Assembly: GCA_965247435.1 (NCBI GenBank)
Contig: OZ252019.1
Coordinates: 4,154,001 to 4,218,000, forward strand
From: Ilyomonas sp965247435
Lineage (GTDB): Bacteria > Bacteroidota > Bacteroidia > Chitinophagales > Chitinophagaceae
Length of the DNA stretch: 64,000 bases
Direction of reading: 5' to 3'
This document shows, in pieces, positions 56,252 through 64,000 of the stretch (positions are counted from its first letter, which is position 1; each line of letters starts with the position of its first letter). Both the position numbers and the translations under genes were made by a program. The notes under the pieces were generated by a model. That model saw only the letters and a program-made list of their open reading frames with translations, made no database searches and was not told where the DNA came from.

Positions 56252-57520
56252 TCAATCATTAAGGGCTGCATACACCATTGTTTTGAATTTGCCGGAAACC
56301 TCCCAGTGCGTAAGTGGTGTTTGCTGCAGGTATATCTCGCCTATTAAATTTTCTTTAGGATCTGCCCAATACGTAGTTCCAAAAAAGCCGCCCCATGCAA
56401 ATGTACCTTCGGACAGGGCAGACTGCGCCTGGCCTGCAGCCGTTGTAATTTCAAAGCCCAGACCAAATTTATCCTTACCTACATTCAGGTCGCCGATCTG
56501 GTTGCTGGTCATTAGTTCTACCGTGCGCTTTGCCAATAAGCGTTTGCCATTATAAGTGCCGCCATTGAGCAGCATTTGTAAAAAAGTAGCATAATCTTTC
56601 ACTGTTGAACTCAGGCCAGCGCCGCCGGCAAAATAAATCCCATGTGTTTTCGGATAATCCGGAGTAACGCCGTTTCCGGCAGTGGCAACCCATTTTATCC
56701 GGTTGTGCGCTTTATCTTCGGTGTAGGCGGTTACGAGCCGGCTGTATTTGTTTTCCGGTAAATAAAAATAGGTATCATTCATGCCTAACGGCTGAAAAAT
56801 ACGCTGCTCAAAAAATTTATCCAGGTGCATGCCCGACCATAGCTCTACGAGGTAGCCCAGTACATCAACATTCAATCCGTATGTCCACTTTTCGCCGGGC
56901 TGGTGGCCCAACGGCATGGTGGCCAATTTATTAACCATATTGGATAGCTGCATCGTATCGCTGCCAAAACCAGGAGCCAGTTTTGCTTTGGCATACACCG
57001 CCCGCATCGCCGGTGAGCCGATACCGGCGTAATCAATACCGGAGGTATGTGTCAGGAGATCGCGGATTGTTACTTCCCGTTTTGCCGGTACAGTAGTATA
57101 AGAGCTGTCCTTTTCATCAAACTTATCTACCACTTTGGCGTTGGCAAAGCCGGGAACATATTTGGAAACAGGCTCGTCCAGCAGGAATTTTCCTTCTTCC
57201 AGCAGCAGCATAGCCGCTACACTCGTAATGGCTTTCGTTTGGGAAGCGATCCGGAAAATCGCATCCGGCTGCATCTGTTTTTTAGAATCTATATCGGCAT
57301 AGCCAAATGCTTTATCATACACAATTTTGCTGTCTTTCGTAATAAGCGCCACACCGCCGGCAATCCAGCCACTATCCACAGCCTGCTGCATCAGCTTATC
57401 AATACGCTGTAATCGTTCCTCCGAAAAATGCGCAGCAGCAGGCGCTGCAGTTTGTAAAGTCTGGGCGTTACTAAAAACATAACTGGCAAACAGCAATAAG
57501 AGCAAGGTTAACTTTTTCAT
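56252..57520 (-). CDS. Serine hydrolase (beta-lactamase class C family)
   Basis: The 422-residue secreted protein has a signal peptide (about 1-19, SNAQ). The catalytic SxxK motif is SQTK near 92 (RIASQTKAITSVAAMLLLEEG), followed by a YxN-type YGLNVDVLG near 205 and a later HGIYFAGGAGLSS block near 295. It is in the class C beta-lactamase/DD-peptidase-like family of esterases and peptidases; antibiotic resistance cannot be concluded. It lies 46 bp from folB on the same strand. Confidence 0.87.
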   Translation of the reverse strand: MKKLTLLLLLFASYVFSNAQTLQTAAPAAAHFSEERLQRIDKLMQQAVDSGWIAGGVALITKDSKIVYDKAFGYADIDSKKQMQPDAIFRIASQTKAITSVAAMLLLEEGKFLLDEPVSKYVPGFANAKVVDKFDEKDSSYTTVPAKREVTIRDLLTHTSGIDYAGIGSPAMRAVYAKAKLAPGFGSDTMQLSNMVNKLATMPLGHQPGEKWTYGLNVDVLGYLVELWSGMHLDKFFEQRIFQPLGMNDTYFYLPENKYSRLVTAYTEDKAHNRIKWVATAGNGVTPDYPKTHGIYFAGGAGLSSTVKDYATFLQMLLNGGTYNGKRLLAKRTVELMTSNQIGDLNVGKDKFGLGFEITTAAGQAQSALSEGTFAWGGFFGTTYWADPKENLIGEIYLQQTPLTHWEVSGKFKTMVYAALND

Positions 57521-57720
57521 TCAGGTAAATAGAATTAAGGCAAATAAAAAATGGTTGGCGTTAGGTTACGAAAATAAGTAAATGACGTAATCAGCCGGCA
57601 TTTTGTTTCCGCCAAATTAAATGAAGAAACGTTGCAGACAATAAAGACAGCTATTCGTTTTCAACCTTTATTTTTTCTTTTTGCTTCCTGCTTTTGCGCT
57701 TATACTGTGTATTGTACGCT

Positions 57721-57728
57721 TACCTTTG
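57721..57728 (+). promoter_or_regulatory. Bacteroidota -7 box (TACCTTTG)
   Basis: TACCTTTG matches TAnnTTTG and lies 23 bp before ATG 57752, so the start at 57632 (40 residues longer) is unlikely. Confidence 0.55.
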
Positions 57729-57751
57729 TTTGCAATAAAACACCATACTGT

Positions 57752-59206
57752 ATGACAAAAATTGCGGTAGCCAAAGGCGATGGAATAGGCCCCGAAATAA
57801 TGGATGCTGTACTGCATATATTCGATGCTGCTGAAGTACCGCTCGGCTACGTGGTGGTAGAAATGGGTAAATGGGTATTTGATAAAGGTTACAGCAATGG
57901 CATGACGCCCGATGCGCAGCAAACCATTGAAACTTTGGGTATTTTATTTAAAGGCCCGATGGAAACACCCAAAGGCAAAGGTGTAAAAAGTGTGAATGTA
58001 ACGGCTCGTAAAACCTGGAATACATACGCCAATAACCGCGTGTTTCAAACGCTGCATGGCGTGGACACCGTGTTTAGCAAAGCAGGAATACTGATTGATA
58101 TAACCATCGTGCGGGAGAATATAGAAGATACGTATGGCGGCGTAGAACACATGCTTACACACGACGTGGCCCTGAGCCGCCGCTTCATCACCCGGCCGGG
58201 CAGCGAGCAGGTAATCCGCTATGCTTTTGAAATGGCGAAAAAGAAAGGCACGCGCCGCATTACCTGCGGACATAAAGCCAACATTATGAAGATAACGGAC
58301 GGCTTATTTTTAGAAGTTTTTTACGAAGTAGCCAAAGAATATCCCGACCTGAAAGCCGATGACGTAATCGTAGATGATCTGTGCATGAAGCTGGTAACGC
58401 GCCCCCATACATTTGACGTAGTGGTGCTTACTAATCTGCAGGGCGATATCGTAAGCGATTTATGCGCCGGGCTGGTTGGCGGATTGGGCTTTGCGCCCAG
58501 CGCAAATATCGGCGATCATATTTGCATATTTGAGGCGGTGCATGGTACTGCGCCGGACATTGCGGGTAAAAATATTGCCAATCCAACAGCGCTTTTACTT
58601 AGTGGTATTGCCATGCTTCGCCACCTGGGTATGATGGAAAGTGCAGCGATCATTGAAAATGCCTTACTCTATACACTGGAGCAGGGCATACATACCGGCG
58701 ATTTTGGCAGCAAGGCAATTGCATCTTTAAACACTACCGAATTTGCAGACGCCATCATTGGTAATTTTGGTAAAAACCCGGAACAGGGCGCCAAGCCGGT
58801 AATAGCCGACCAAACACCAACTCAAACGCACTTTAAGCTGGAAAAAAATGCTATGATGGAAACCAAAGAATCGGCGCCGGAGCTGATCGGCGGGGTTGAC
58901 TTTTTTATTGAAAGCAACGAGCAGCCTGTAGCTATAGCCAATAAATGTATGCGACATGGAGGCGTGAAGTTTAAGCTGGTAAACATCAGCAACCGTGGCA
59001 CGCAGGTATGGCCAACCGGCTCGGTATATACCAACCTCGTAAACCAATACAATGTACGATTTGAAAGTATTGACGATTTGCCGCTAAACCAGCAGGACGT
59101 ATTGGGATTGTATGTAAGCCTGAGTGGTAATTTTAAAATATGTTCTTCTGAATTATTGTTAAAATTGGGCGATAAAAAAGCGTATAGTCTGGCGCAGGGA
59201 CAGTAA
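57752..59206 (+). CDS. icd: NADP-dependent isocitrate dehydrogenase, Thermus/Rickettsia type
   Basis: From ATG 57752 the 484-residue protein starts MTKIAVAKGDGIGPEIM and carries the beta-decarboxylating dehydrogenase motifs: TVRENIEDTYGG-like block near 118-131, DDLCMKLVTRPHTFDVVV near 208-225, NLQGDIVSDL near 228-237 and the cofactor loop EAVHGTAPDIAGKNIANPTALL. The extra C-terminal ~120 residues (FKLVNISNRGTQVWP) match the Thermus-type IDH class. It oxidises isocitrate with NADP. The window has another class of the same activity at 14806. Isopropylmalate dehydrogenase is excluded by length and C-terminal domain. Confidence 0.87.
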   Translation: MTKIAVAKGDGIGPEIMDAVLHIFDAAEVPLGYVVVEMGKWVFDKGYSNGMTPDAQQTIETLGILFKGPMETPKGKGVKSVNVTARKTWNTYANNRVFQTLHGVDTVFSKAGILIDITIVRENIEDTYGGVEHMLTHDVALSRRFITRPGSEQVIRYAFEMAKKKGTRRITCGHKANIMKITDGLFLEVFYEVAKEYPDLKADDVIVDDLCMKLVTRPHTFDVVVLTNLQGDIVSDLCAGLVGGLGFAPSANIGDHICIFEAVHGTAPDIAGKNIANPTALLLSGIAMLRHLGMMESAAIIENALLYTLEQGIHTGDFGSKAIASLNTTEFADAIIGNFGKNPEQGAKPVIADQTPTQTHFKLEKNAMMETKESAPELIGGVDFFIESNEQPVAIANKCMRHGGVKFKLVNISNRGTQVWPTGSVYTNLVNQYNVRFESIDDLPLNQQDVLGLYVSLSGNFKICSSELLLKLGDKKAYSLAQGQ

Positions 59207-59211
59207 CTATT

Positions 59212-59262
59212 GTAAATGGTTGATTGCTAACCGGGATATTGTGCCGGCAATTAACCATTTAC
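59212..59262 (+). terminator. Terminator of the isocitrate dehydrogenase gene
   Basis: Long stem GTAAATGGTT ... AACCATTTAC with an inner ATTGC / GCAAT pair, right after the stop codon. It also lies just past the stop of the minus-strand TetR gene, so it may be two-way. Confidence 0.7.
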
Positions 59263-59275
59263 AATTGAAAATATT

Positions 59276-59866
59276 TCATTTTCGCAACCCATCGAGCATG
59301 ATGGTAATCATATTTTCTTCGAGGGCTTCATCATTTATTTTTTGCTTGCTGCGGTGCCAGCTTTCTATCCCGCTAATGGCGTGCAGCATAATGAGCACTG
59401 CGGTGGATGCATCAATTCTTTTTATTTCATTTCGCTCAATCCCTTTTTCTATAATGGCAGCGAAGCGCTTGCGATAATTGCGCCGCTGCGTTTGAAAGTT
59501 GGACAAATACGGCTCGGCGAGGTGCCGCCATTCACGGTCGCTTACATGCACTTCGGCAAAGTTGTAAATCATCTGGTTGATTTGGAAGCGCAGCAGGGCT
59601 TCAATTTTTGCAATAGCGGTATTGTCTGCACCTTCTACCTTACTTATATGCTCCCAGTAGCGGTTAGCCACTTCAAAACAGATGTCGTGCAGCAGTTCTG
59701 TTTTACTGCGGATGTGGTTGTACAAACTTGCTGCTTCCACGCCTACCCGTTCAGCCAGGTCGCGCATGCTGGCAGCCTTATAGCCTTTCTCCAGAAACAG
59801 CGCGGCGGCGGCCTGTACAATTACCTCTTTACGCGAAATGTCTTTGTTGGTTTGTATGCGTGCCAT
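59276..59866 (-). CDS. TetR/AcrR-family transcriptional regulator
   Basis: The 196-residue protein has the N-terminal TetR helix-turn-helix (EVIVQAAAALFLEKGYKAASMRDLAERVGVEAASLYNHIRSK) at about residues 14-56 and a helical ligand-binding C-terminal domain with a His-rich region. Such regulators repress a neighbouring or distant operon and are released by a small ligand. Its own target is not clear: the gene is divergent from the barrel gene at 60000 and convergent with isocitrate dehydrogenase. Confidence 0.9.
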   Translation of the reverse strand: MARIQTNKDISRKEVIVQAAAALFLEKGYKAASMRDLAERVGVEAASLYNHIRSKTELLHDICFEVANRYWEHISKVEGADNTAIAKIEALLRFQINQMIYNFAEVHVSDREWRHLAEPYLSNFQTQRRNYRKRFAAIIEKGIERNEIKRIDASTAVLIMLHAISGIESWHRSKQKINDEALEENMITIMLDGLRK

Positions 59867-59999
59867 AGCGCAAAAGTAAAATGCTTGACTGTTTTAAATA
59901 CTATAAAATTTTTATTGATAAAAAAGTCGGCAGCGGTATTCCGGTAACTGAAATGATTTAACAAGGCAGCGTTTTCATTTGTTCCTTACTCATATAACC

Positions 60000-60529
60000 A
60001 TGCGCACCTTGTTGTTTACCATTTTTGCATTCCTGCAAATGCATGCTGTTATTGCCCAAAAGCAGGAGCATCTGATTGCTGCTTATCTTTCTTTTCATGT
60101 GGATCACGGCCTTTATGATCGTACTTTGTCCAATAATTCTACGGGCTTTGGCGCAGGTCTGCAGGCTTATCTCAACAGCGATAAACATTTTAAACCCAAC
60201 CTGGAAATAAATACAGATATTTTTGGCGGTACTAAAGAATTATACCTTACGCCGGACGGTAAAATCATTTACGCGAAGGATGAATTATTAAATGTCTGGC
60301 TCGGCGCTGCTTACATTCCTGAAAACAATTTCTTTACAGGCTTATCAGCCGGCCCTTCTTTTTCAACAATCATGCATACTTATCCGTAAAGCCAACAGCC
60401 GGTTGTTTTATTACTTCCTCCAAACGGTTAATGGCCAAAGTGTCTTATATAAACATTTTTCAACGGGATGAAATCAGCAGTCAAAATTTTGGCTATTTAA
60501 ATTTCAGCTTCGGCTTACGCCTGCTTTAA
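60000..60529 (+). pseudogene. Outer-membrane beta-barrel protein, frameshifted
   Basis: From ATG 60000 the product has a signal peptide (ending VIAQ) and barrel strands (AYLSFHVDHGLYD, GFGAGLQAYLN) but stops at 60389. In another frame the C-terminal half continues: AYLSVKPTAGCFITSSKRL and SYINIFQRDEISSQNFGYLN, ending FSFGLRLL at 60529, a typical last barrel strand. One extra T in the run TTCTTTTTCAAC gives PSFFNNHAYLSVKP and a continuous frame of about 176 residues. So a single base is missing: decay or assembly error. Confidence 0.75.
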
Positions 60530-60618
60530 ATATCACCAGTATCAACACTCCGGCTCGTAATCCGAAGGCTGGCCGCTCCGGAATTACAGGTTTGTTAAGC
60601 ACACATTTCAGCAGGATA

Positions 60619-61467
60619 TTATTTTCTGCCCAGCCATAACAAGCCGTCAATAATCAGTTGGTTTTGTGCTTTACTGCTAAAGGTTGAAGATAATTGGCGG
60701 TTGGTGCCGCCATCATAATCCATATCGTTATGCCCCATGTTCAGGTACAACATTTTGTATTTGGTATTCGTCCAGACTACCGGGTAATAACCGCTGTGCC
60801 AGATCTCAGAAGGCTTCGGCCCGTTTCCCAACGGAAAGCTGCCGGAATCAACAGCAGCTAAAATTTTTATGTCCGGGTTGCTACGTAAATCTTTCTCCCA
60901 GCAATACCATTCATTCGGTGCCGCAGTAAAAATGTTAGGTAAGTGCTTGGTAGCGGCATGCCTCTTATCTTCTACTTTTAATTTGGCCGAGGTTGGATGC
61001 CAGGTATTGCTTTTATATTGCCCGGCGCCTACAAATTCATTATGGTACCAATCCCAGTTTTGCGGGTAGGCGGAAGGTGTTAATGTAAATGCAGAGAAGT
61101 GAAAGCCCATCCAGCCGCCGCCGTTCCGCATGTATTTTTCAAATGCCAGTCTTTGCGGTAAAGAATCAGGGCGGGTATCTAAAAAAATAAGCACTTTATA
61201 TTTTGAAAGAAAAGTATCGTTGAGGTTGTTCCAGTTATTTGTAGAATCATACGTAAAATGATATTTTGCCGCCATTGCGGGAAACCAGGTATTGGCTTCG
61301 TGCACAAAGGAGATATGCGCCAGGTCTTCTTTGGCAGTGTAAAAGGCAATAATGCGAAACAGCGGCGCTGCACGGGATTGTGCGCGCGCAGCATTCATCA
61401 AACAGCAAAGCGAAAAGAACAAAACGAGTTGTGCTGAGTATTTTTTTGTTTCGGTAAACAGGCGCAT
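60619..61467 (-). CDS. ThuA domain protein, secreted
   Basis: The 282-residue protein has a signal peptide (about 1-29, ending ARAQ) and the ThuA fold of the class-I glutamine-amidotransferase-like superfamily: FRIIAFYTAKEDLAHISFVHEANTWF, KVLIFLDTRPDSLPQRLAFEKYM, GGGWMGFHFSAF and WYHNEFVGAGQYKSNTWHP. In Bacteroidota these appear with trehalose or plant glycan use, but no catalytic Cys is evident. It is single, 138 bp from the toxin-antitoxin pair. Confidence 0.87.
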   Translation of the reverse strand: MRLFTETKKYSAQLVLFFSLCCLMNAARAQSRAAPLFRIIAFYTAKEDLAHISFVHEANTWFPAMAAKYHFTYDSTNNWNNLNDTFLSKYKVLIFLDTRPDSLPQRLAFEKYMRNGGGWMGFHFSAFTLTPSAYPQNWDWYHNEFVGAGQYKSNTWHPTSAKLKVEDKRHAATKHLPNIFTAAPNEWYCWEKDLRSNPDIKILAAVDSGSFPLGNGPKPSEIWHSGYYPVVWTNTKYKMLYLNMGHNDMDYDGGTNRQLSSTFSSKAQNQLIIDGLLWLGRK

Positions 61468-61605
61468 GTATGATGGATTAACGAAGACAAAATACAGTAA
61501 TGAACCGATTTAATGGCAGAAAGATAACCTGTTAGGTTCACTTTAAAAGTAGTTATTGTGATAAGATCTTTATACAATTAAAAAGTGGTTAGTACCATAA
61601 AAACA

Positions 61606-61920
61606 TTAAATCAATCTACCGCTCCATTTATCAGGGTTGATTGCTGTGTGATGTATAGCTAAAACAACAATAAGAGAATTCTCATCTTCAATAATGTAAT
61701 GAATGGCATAAGGGAATATGTTAACGTTAGCGATACGCACGTTTTTATATCTTATGGCGTGAGCAGTTGGTGTAGTTTGCAATTTTTTTATAGTATCAAC
61801 GACTTGCTCTTTCAGGCGAAGTGGCAACTGCCTGTTTCGTACTTTGTACCAACTCCGTGCTTCGTTTAAATCAGTAATGGCTGCCGGCAATAACAGCACT
61901 TTATATTTTTTCATCTTCAC
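61606..61920 (-). CDS. ParE/RelE-family toxin
   Basis: The 104-residue protein fits the RelE/ParE fold: YKVLLLPAAITDLNEARSWY near 5-24, RLKEQVVDTIKKLQTTP near 36-52 and the closing IFPYAIHYIIEDENSLIVVLAIHHTAINPDKW. ParE poisons gyrase and RelE cleaves mRNA; which activity is not clear. Its ATG lies within the last codons of the antitoxin (overlap 20 bp), so it is translated with it. Confidence 0.85.
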   Translation of the reverse strand: MKMKKYKVLLLPAAITDLNEARSWYKVRNRQLPLRLKEQVVDTIKKLQTTPTAHAIRYKNVRIANVNIFPYAIHYIIEDENSLIVVLAIHHTAINPDKWSGRLI

Positions 61921-62131
61921 TATCGAGTTGTTCTAAAACCACTTCCCATTCTAAAGTACCCGCCGGATTATTGTTGTATAATGTAAGCCGCTGATCAATT
62001 AATTTTTTTTGCCATTCCGGCAATTCCATTTGTAATTCTTCTGTAAGACTGTTCCACTCATCAATTAGCAGAAATACGCCAATGGGATTTCCGTGTTGAT
62101 CGAAAGTGTATTGAGGTTGAATATTCATCAT
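61901..62131 (-). CDS. Antitoxin of the ParE-type pair
   Basis: The 76-residue protein is the upstream partner of the toxin gene, overlapping it by 20 bp. It starts MMNIQPQYTFDQHGNPIGVFLLIDEWNSLTEELQ, the usual antitoxin pattern for Bacteroidota ParE loci (a short strand plus helix, not a CopG/ribbon-helix-helix obvious by eye). It probably binds the toxin and its own promoter. Confidence 0.75.
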   Translation of the reverse strand: MMNIQPQYTFDQHGNPIGVFLLIDEWNSLTEELQMELPEWQKKLIDQRLTLYNNNPAGTLEWEVVLEQLDSEDEKI

Positions 62132-62256
62132 AAAACCTTTATATTTTTCAAATTATAATTCGATGCTTTATCAAAGGTAATTACTAACATTATTTTTCAC
62201 CTGATTTATCTTTCTTCTGCTAATCCTTTTAGGAAAATGCGCCTATCTTTATCGGC

Positions 62257-64000
62257 ATGGCAAGCTCGCAGAAACGCAATATCCAATCAGAGAAGTTTAA
62301 TGAAATATACAACCGCCTCAACCCGCAGCAAAAGCAGGCCGTTGATACCATCGAAGGCCCGGTAATGGTAATAGCCGGCCCCGGCACCGGTAAGACACAA
62401 ATACTCGGCGCCCGCATTGGTAAGATACTCCTCGAAACCGATGCCCAGCCGGATAATATACTTTGCTTAACCTATACGGATGCAGGCGTAATTGCCATGC
62501 GCAAACGCTTACTATCCTTTATTGGTCCGGATGCCTACAAGGTAAATATCTGCACTTTCCATGCGTTTTGCAACGATGTAATCCAGGATAACCTGTCCCT
62601 TTTTGAAAAGACCTCGCTCGACCCGGCAACCGACCTGCAAAAAGTAGAACTGTACAAGCAACTGATAGATGGTTTTGGTAAGGCGCACCCGCTGAAGCGT
62701 TATCGGGGCGATGTGTATTTTGAGATACATAACCTCCAGTCGCTCTTTAGCGCCATGAAGCGCGAAGGCTGGCACCCGGCCTTTATTAATAGCCGTATTG
62801 ATGCTTACATAGATGACCTGCCTAACCGCGATGAATATATTTGTAAACGGGCTACCGGTGCATTTAAAAAGGGTGACGTCCGTACCGACAAAATTGAGGC
62901 AGAAAAAGAAAAAATAGAAAAGCTGCGCGCGGCGGTAAATGAATTTGAGGCCTTTCAAACGTTTATGCAGCAACGCAAGCTGTACGACTTTGACGACATG
63001 ATAAACTGGGTGATTAAAGCGTTTGAAGAAAATGCAGAATTGCTTAACCGCTACCAGGAACAGTACCTCTATATTTTGGTAGATGAATACCAGGATACCA
63101 GCGGCACGCAAAATAAAATTATCGAACTGCTCATCAACTATTGGGATAAACCCAATGTATTCGTCGTAGGCGACGACGACCAGAGCATTTATCGCTTCCA
63201 GGGTGCAAACGTCGAGAACATGCTGCGCTTTGCAGCCAGCTACGAGCAGCATTTACTGAAGGTAGTATTAACCGATAATTACCGCAGCACACAGCCGATC
63301 CTCGACATTAGCAAAGCGCTCATAAGCCGTAATGAAGAACGACTGATTAAACAACTGCCCGGCCTGAGTAAAGAGCTATTAGCAGCCAACACAAGTATCA
63401 ATCATCTAAAGCACCTGCCTTCTGTTAAAGAATACAATACCCCGCGCGACGAAATGATCAGCCTCACGTTGCAGGTGGAAGAATTGATAATAAGAGGCAC
63501 TAAACCGAATTGTATCGGCATCATTTACCGGGAAAACAAATATGGTGATGAGCTAACCAAATACTTCAAGCTGCGCGGCATACCGCATTATAGCCGCCGC
63601 CATACCAACTTATTACACGAGCCACTGGCGCAGCAGATAATTACGGCCTTAAAGTACCTTGCTGCAGAGCACGATATGCCTTACGAAGGCGATGAAATGC
63701 TGTTTGAAATACTGCACTACAACTGGTTTGGCATTGCCGCTATGGAAGTAGCTAAAGTAAGTATGGAAGTAGCCGCGAGGCAATGGACGGAAAACAAAAC
63801 TTCTATCCGTAAATGGCTGTACGACAAAGCTACACAACCGCCGCGCGATTTGTTTGCAAAGCCGATGAATGAAAAGCTGAAAAAAGCTTCGCAGTTTTTA
63901 GAAAGCATGATTGCTTCGGTGCCTAATCTTACCTTACAGCAACTGCTGGAAAAACTGGTCAGGGAAAGTGGCGCGCTCAACTGCATCATGCAAAGCGACG
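62257..64000 (+). CDS. UvrD/PcrA-type DNA helicase, 3' end beyond window
   Basis: 581 codons are present and the frame remains open at the window end. From ATG 62257: residues about 20-45 hold LNPQQKQAV and the Walker A AGPGTGKTQ; then CLTYTDAGVIAM, TFHAFCNDVI, the Walker B ILVDEYQDTSGTQNKI, GDDDQSIYRFQGA and TDNYRSTQPILD. These are SF1A helicase motifs Q, I, Ia, II, III and IV. It is an ATP-dependent 3'-5' DNA helicase for repair or recombination (UvrD/PcrA/AddA group). It is divergent from the ParE-type pair. Confidence 0.93.
   Translation, partial: MASSQKRNIQSEKFNEIYNRLNPQQKQAVDTIEGPVMVIAGPGTGKTQILGARIGKILLETDAQPDNILCLTYTDAGVIAMRKRLLSFIGPDAYKVNICTFHAFCNDVIQDNLSLFEKTSLDPATDLQKVELYKQLIDGFGKAHPLKRYRGDVYFEIHNLQSLFSAMKREGWHPAFINSRIDAYIDDLPNRDEYICKRATGAFKKGDVRTDKIEAEKEKIEKLRAAVNEFEAFQTFMQQRKLYDFDDMINWVIKAFEENAELLNRYQEQYLYILVDEYQDTSGTQNKIIELLINYWDKPNVFVVGDDDQSIYRFQGANVENMLRFAASYEQHLLKVVLTDNYRSTQPILDISKALISRNEERLIKQLPGLSKELLAANTSINHLKHLPSVKEYNTPRDEMISLTLQVEELIIRGTKPNCIGIIYRENKYGDELTKYFKLRGIPHYSRRHTNLLHEPLAQQIITALKYLAAEHDMPYEGDEMLFEILHYNWFGIAAMEVAKVSMEVAARQWTENKTSIRKWLYDKATQPPRDLFAKPMNEKLKKASQFLESMIASVPNLTLQQLLEKLVRESGALNCIMQSD

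Overview
The window looks like chromosomal DNA of a Bacteroidota bacterium, most likely of the Chitinophagaceae. Reasons: start regions carry the Bacteroidota -7 box TAnnTTTG and few Shine-Dalgarno sites; two large secreted proteins end in type IX secretion (T9SS) sorting domains; and there are DUF3127, DUF1080, ThuA and GH106 proteins, SusC-free outer-membrane barrels, many lipoproteins and a BamA/TolB-like 1143-residue protein. No rRNA, tRNA or CRISPR array was seen.

Layout. 1-12 kb: a minus-strand cobalamin riboswitch at the left edge, then housekeeping genes (2H phosphoesterase, SplB-like radical SAM protein, aldose epimerase, DUF3127, FAD oxidoreductase, FMN reductase, diaminopimelate decarboxylase, Mla-type ABC ATPase), a DUF433/DUF5615 toxin-antitoxin locus with a broken toxin, and a phosphosulfolactate synthase-shikimate dehydrogenase pair. 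12-28 kb: HNH protein, Crp-like regulator, DinB protein, NADP-isocitrate dehydrogenase, twin SGNH hydrolases, an Nramp transporter fused to a universal stress domain, a thioesterase, a leucine-rich T9SS protein, an unrecognised 343-residue protein, and ClpB. 27-37 kb: carbohydrate-active lipoproteins (GH18-like, GH5-like, GH106-like) interrupted by a complete IS256-family element with an 8-bp target duplication, then a ~128-bp MITE-like element and a frameshifted IS1249-like transposase.

37-50 kb: metallo-hydrolase, the TolB/BamA-like protein, a DUF1080 protein, then an accessory stretch with a 1096-residue DFDPG-repeat T9SS protein lying between a decayed and a fuller copy of a membrane protein-SRPBCC gene pair, a second MITE-like element, several truncated genes and many perfect palindromes. 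50-64 kb returns to ordinary genes: UV endonuclease UvsE, HIT protein, GreA, enoyl-CoA hydratase, FolB, serine hydrolase, a second, unrelated type of isocitrate dehydrogenase, a TetR regulator, a ThuA protein, a ParE-type toxin-antitoxin pair, and a UvrD-type helicase running off the right edge.

I do not see a clearly new multi-gene system. The most useful observations are: two related ~126-128 bp mobile repeats; the duplicated and decaying membrane protein-SRPBCC locus; four genes each broken by what looks like loss of one base in or beside a homopolymer (either real decay or assembly error); the ComA-AroE pair; the Nramp-Usp fusion; and an unrecognised Cys/His-rich protein.
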